Source: Treponema sp. UBA1793 (GTDB lineage: Bacteria > Spirochaetota > Spirochaetia > Treponematales > Treponemataceae). Taken from it: 15,313 nt of DNA. This document shows, one piece after another, positions 13,446 through 15,313 of this stretch (position 1 is the stretch's first letter; every line of letters begins with the position of its first letter). Location of the stretch: positions 1 to 15,313 of the forward strand of contig DCFX01000072.1 in the NCBI GenBank assembly GCA_002314445.1, given 5' to 3'. The position numbers and the translations under genes were made by a program. The notes below the pieces were generated by a model. It did no database searches. It had not been told where the DNA came from and saw nothing but the letters and a program-made list of their open reading frames with translations.

Positions 13446-15218
13446 TTATCTGATAAACTGAGCTGTATACAGATTGTAGTATGCGCCTTTCTTTTCCAGC
13501 AGTTCCTTCGGCGTGCCCTGTTCTTCGATGCCGCCGTGATCTATTACCATAATGCGGTCTGCATTCTGAATCGTTGATAAACGGTGTGCAATGACAAACG
13601 ACGTCCGGCCTTTTAACAGCGCCGCTATTCCTTCCTGAACGAGCTGTTCCGTGTGTGTATCTATACTCGACGTTGCTTCGTCAAGAATCAGAATCCGCGG
13701 CATAGACAGCATCGTACGCGCAAATGCAACAAGCTGCCGCTGTCCGTTGGAAAGTTCGCCGCCGCGGGCTGTAAGCTCCGTATCGTATCCCTTTTCCATT
13801 TTTGAGATAAAATCGTCGGCATGAACTGCTTTTGCAGCATCAGCAATTTCCTCATCGGTTGCATCAAGCCGTCCATAACGGATGTTGTCCCTGATTGTAC
13901 CGGAAAAAATGTAGTTGTCCTGCGTCATAATTCCCATCTGCCTGCGCAGGCTTTCTATAGTCACGCCTCTTATGTCCGTACCGTCGATTGATACCGTTCC
14001 GCTGTCAGTGTCGTAGAACCGGCTTATCAGATTGACAATTGTCGATTTACCGGCACCCGTCGGTCCCACAAGTGCAATCGTTTCTCCTCTCTTTACACTG
14101 AAGCTTACATCGCTGAGAACGGGCGTTCCTTCATCATACGAAAATGATACGTGATTAAAACTGACGTCACCCTGTACGGCGGTCATTTCCGCTGCGTTTT
14201 TTTCGTTTTTAATGACAGGCTGCGTGTCCATTATTTCAAAAATCCGTTCCGCGCCTGATATAGTCGTTGTAAGCTGATTATAGAAATTGCTCAGGTTCAT
14301 AATAGGCTGCCAGAACATACCGATGTACGTACCGAATGCAAGATACATACCGACGGTCACGCTGCCCACACCGAGTATCTTTATACCCGCATAATACAGT
14401 GCAAGCGTGCCGAGTCCCCAGCATAAATCAATGACCGAACCGAACGCGTCACTCCAGCGTACCGCGCTTATAAACGAATTACGGTGTTCCCCGACGAGCA
14501 TGGTGAACGTTGCATCAGTTTCGTCTTCGGCGTGGAAACTCTGAATGACTTTTATGCCGGACAAATCTTCGTTGATAAAGGCGTTCATGTTCGACGCTTT
14601 CTTACGGAAGACCTGCCAGTGGGCGTGACTGTGCCGCTGAATGAAAATTATACCGACAATCATGAACGGCAGGCTCCACAAAGCCGCTGCGGCAAGTTTT
14701 GCATTTTTTGCGAACATAATAATCATGACGCAGATGACGGTTGCCATGTCGGGGATAAGCGTCGTCACACTGTTTTCAATAACGTCCTTAAGGGAGTTTA
14801 CGTCGCCGATGATACGTGCAAGAATTTTTCCTGTCGGGCGTCCGTCAAAAAACGTAAAGTCAAGTGTCTGAATATGATTGTACAGCTCCTGTCGTATTTC
14901 TTTTATAACACTGTTACTTACCGTCGCCATAAGATACATGCGGATTTTCACCGCAATGACCATGAGAATGTTAAGTGCAGCGGCAGCAAGCAGCAGCCGT
15001 ACAAGTCCCGGCAGGTCGCTTTTCGCAATGTACGTGTCTACGGCACGCTGAATGAACAGCGGATTCACGATTGATACGCCTACGCAGAATGCCATGAGGA
15101 AAAGTACCGCAGTAATGCGCGCGCGGTGTTTTAAAAGATATTTAAAAAGCCTGAGCAGCGTTACCTGTTTATTTATATCAACAGTCTGCTCGTCGTCCTT
15201 ATATGAATTAACAGCCAT
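13446..15218 (-). CDS. ABC exporter half-transporter (fused membrane and ATPase domains)
   Basis: A 590-residue inner-membrane exporter subunit of the multidrug/lipid type. The transmembrane domain spans about 25-320 (hydrophobic segments near 36-55, 75-92, 155-170, 175-195, 262-280, 287-303) and contains the coupling segment FFDGRPTGKILARIIGDV (123-140). The nucleotide-binding domain is complete: Walker A GPTGAGKST (385-393), Q-loop Q433, signature LSNGQ (489-493, one change from LSGGQ), Walker B ILILDE with catalytic E514, D-loop SSID (517-520) and switch H545. The start is supported by GGAG 8 nt upstream and by its 1-nt TAATG overlap with the preceding half-transporter gene, so the two proteins probably form a heterodimer. 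The substrate cannot be told from the sequence. Confidence 0.94.
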   Translation of the reverse strand: MAVNSYKDDEQTVDINKQVTLLRLFKYLLKHRARITAVLFLMAFCVGVSIVNPLFIQRAVDTYIAKSDLPGLVRLLLAAAALNILMVIAVKIRMYLMATVSNSVIKEIRQELYNHIQTLDFTFFDGRPTGKILARIIGDVNSLKDVIENSVTTLIPDMATVICVMIIMFAKNAKLAAAALWSLPFMIVGIIFIQRHSHAHWQVFRKKASNMNAFINEDLSGIKVIQSFHAEDETDATFTMLVGEHRNSFISAVRWSDAFGSVIDLCWGLGTLALYYAGIKILGVGSVTVGMYLAFGTYIGMFWQPIMNLSNFYNQLTTTISGAERIFEIMDTQPVIKNEKNAAEMTAVQGDVSFNHVSFSYDEGTPVLSDVSFSVKRGETIALVGPTGAGKSTIVNLISRFYDTDSGTVSIDGTDIRGVTIESLRRQMGIMTQDNYIFSGTIRDNIRYGRLDATDEEIADAAKAVHADDFISKMEKGYDTELTARGGELSNGQRQLVAFARTMLSMPRILILDEATSSIDTHTEQLVQEGIAALLKGRTSFVIAHRLSTIQNADRIMVIDHGGIEEQGTPKELLEKKGAYYNLYTAQFIR

Positions 15219-15313
15219 TATAGAGTCTCCATTGGCATGCTGCCGTACTGTGTCCTGTATGTCTGATAATACAGTCCTTTCAGGGCAAGCAGCTCTTTGT
15301 GTGTTCCCCGTTC
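15218..15313 (-). CDS. 3' end of a second ABC exporter half-transporter (partial)
   Basis: The 31 codons before a TAA (complement of 15218-15220) read ERGTHKELLALKGLYYQTYR and onward, ending MPMETL. The GTHxELLALKGLYYxLY pattern is the standard C-terminal end of the ATPase domain of exporter-type ABC proteins. The gene continues beyond the window. Its stop codon overlaps the next gene's ATG by one base, showing that the two half-transporters are cotranscribed and translationally coupled. Confidence 0.8.
   Translation of the reverse strand, partial: ERGTHKELLALKGLYYQTYRTQYGSMPMETL

Noticed and set aside
14484..15074. A 196-codon + strand frame opposite the ABC exporter
   Set aside because: It is antisense to conserved transmembrane-domain codons, and its product is basic and low in hydrophobic order with no recognisable motif.

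Overview
The window looks like a chromosomal segment of a host-associated spirochete, most likely a Treponema-type organism. The reasons are a TonB-dependent outer-membrane receptor next to a small Ser/Tyr-rich lipoprotein with a loose spirochete-style lipobox, moderate GC with coding DNA packed on both strands, and the protein flavour overall. This assignment is inference from recall, not a database result.

Layout. Bases 1-710 hold the 3' part of an AT-rich flavodoxin-family gene on the + strand that differs in composition from everything after it. A U-less stem-loop separates it from a convergent - strand pair: an Rrf2/IscR-type regulator with three cysteines (1865-2293) followed by cysteine synthase cysK (816-1751). 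Each of these two genes has a good -35/-10 promoter, and inverted repeats overlie both promoters. A divergent + strand gene (2411-4705) encodes a B12-binding radical SAM protein with an unusual CX4CX2C cluster motif, followed by a GNAT acetyltransferase (4788-5441).

The centre of interest is 5490-8641. A cobalamin riboswitch (about 5490-5680), with a clear P1 helix, the ACTGTAA core and the AGTCAGGAAAC box, precedes a 21-codon leader ORF. That ORF ends 2 nt before the start of a 164-residue lipoprotein gene. The lipoprotein gene is followed 9 nt later by a BtuB-like TonB-dependent receptor, and the receptor gene overlaps a gene for an archaeal/eukaryotic-type peptidyl-tRNA hydrolase (Pth2). 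The simplest reading is a B12-repressed corrinoid uptake operon in which an uncharacterised surface lipoprotein works with the receptor.

A hypothetical gene (8700-9245), apparently read from a leaderless transcript, ends at an intrinsic terminator (9253-9279) that sits only 19 nt before proA. From there proA, proB, proC and a DUF362/ferredoxin gene run head to tail with overlaps or gaps of at most 10 nt, giving the complete glutamate-to-proline route plus an iron-sulfur protein of unknown role. A perfect 13-bp stem-loop separates this operon from a convergent pair of ABC-exporter half-transporter genes (13446-15218, and the 3' end of its partner at 15218-15313), which probably form a heterodimeric exporter.

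No tRNA, rRNA, CRISPR array, insertion sequence or prophage element was recognised. The only non-coding stretch over 300 bases is 5442-5777, which is the riboswitch leader.
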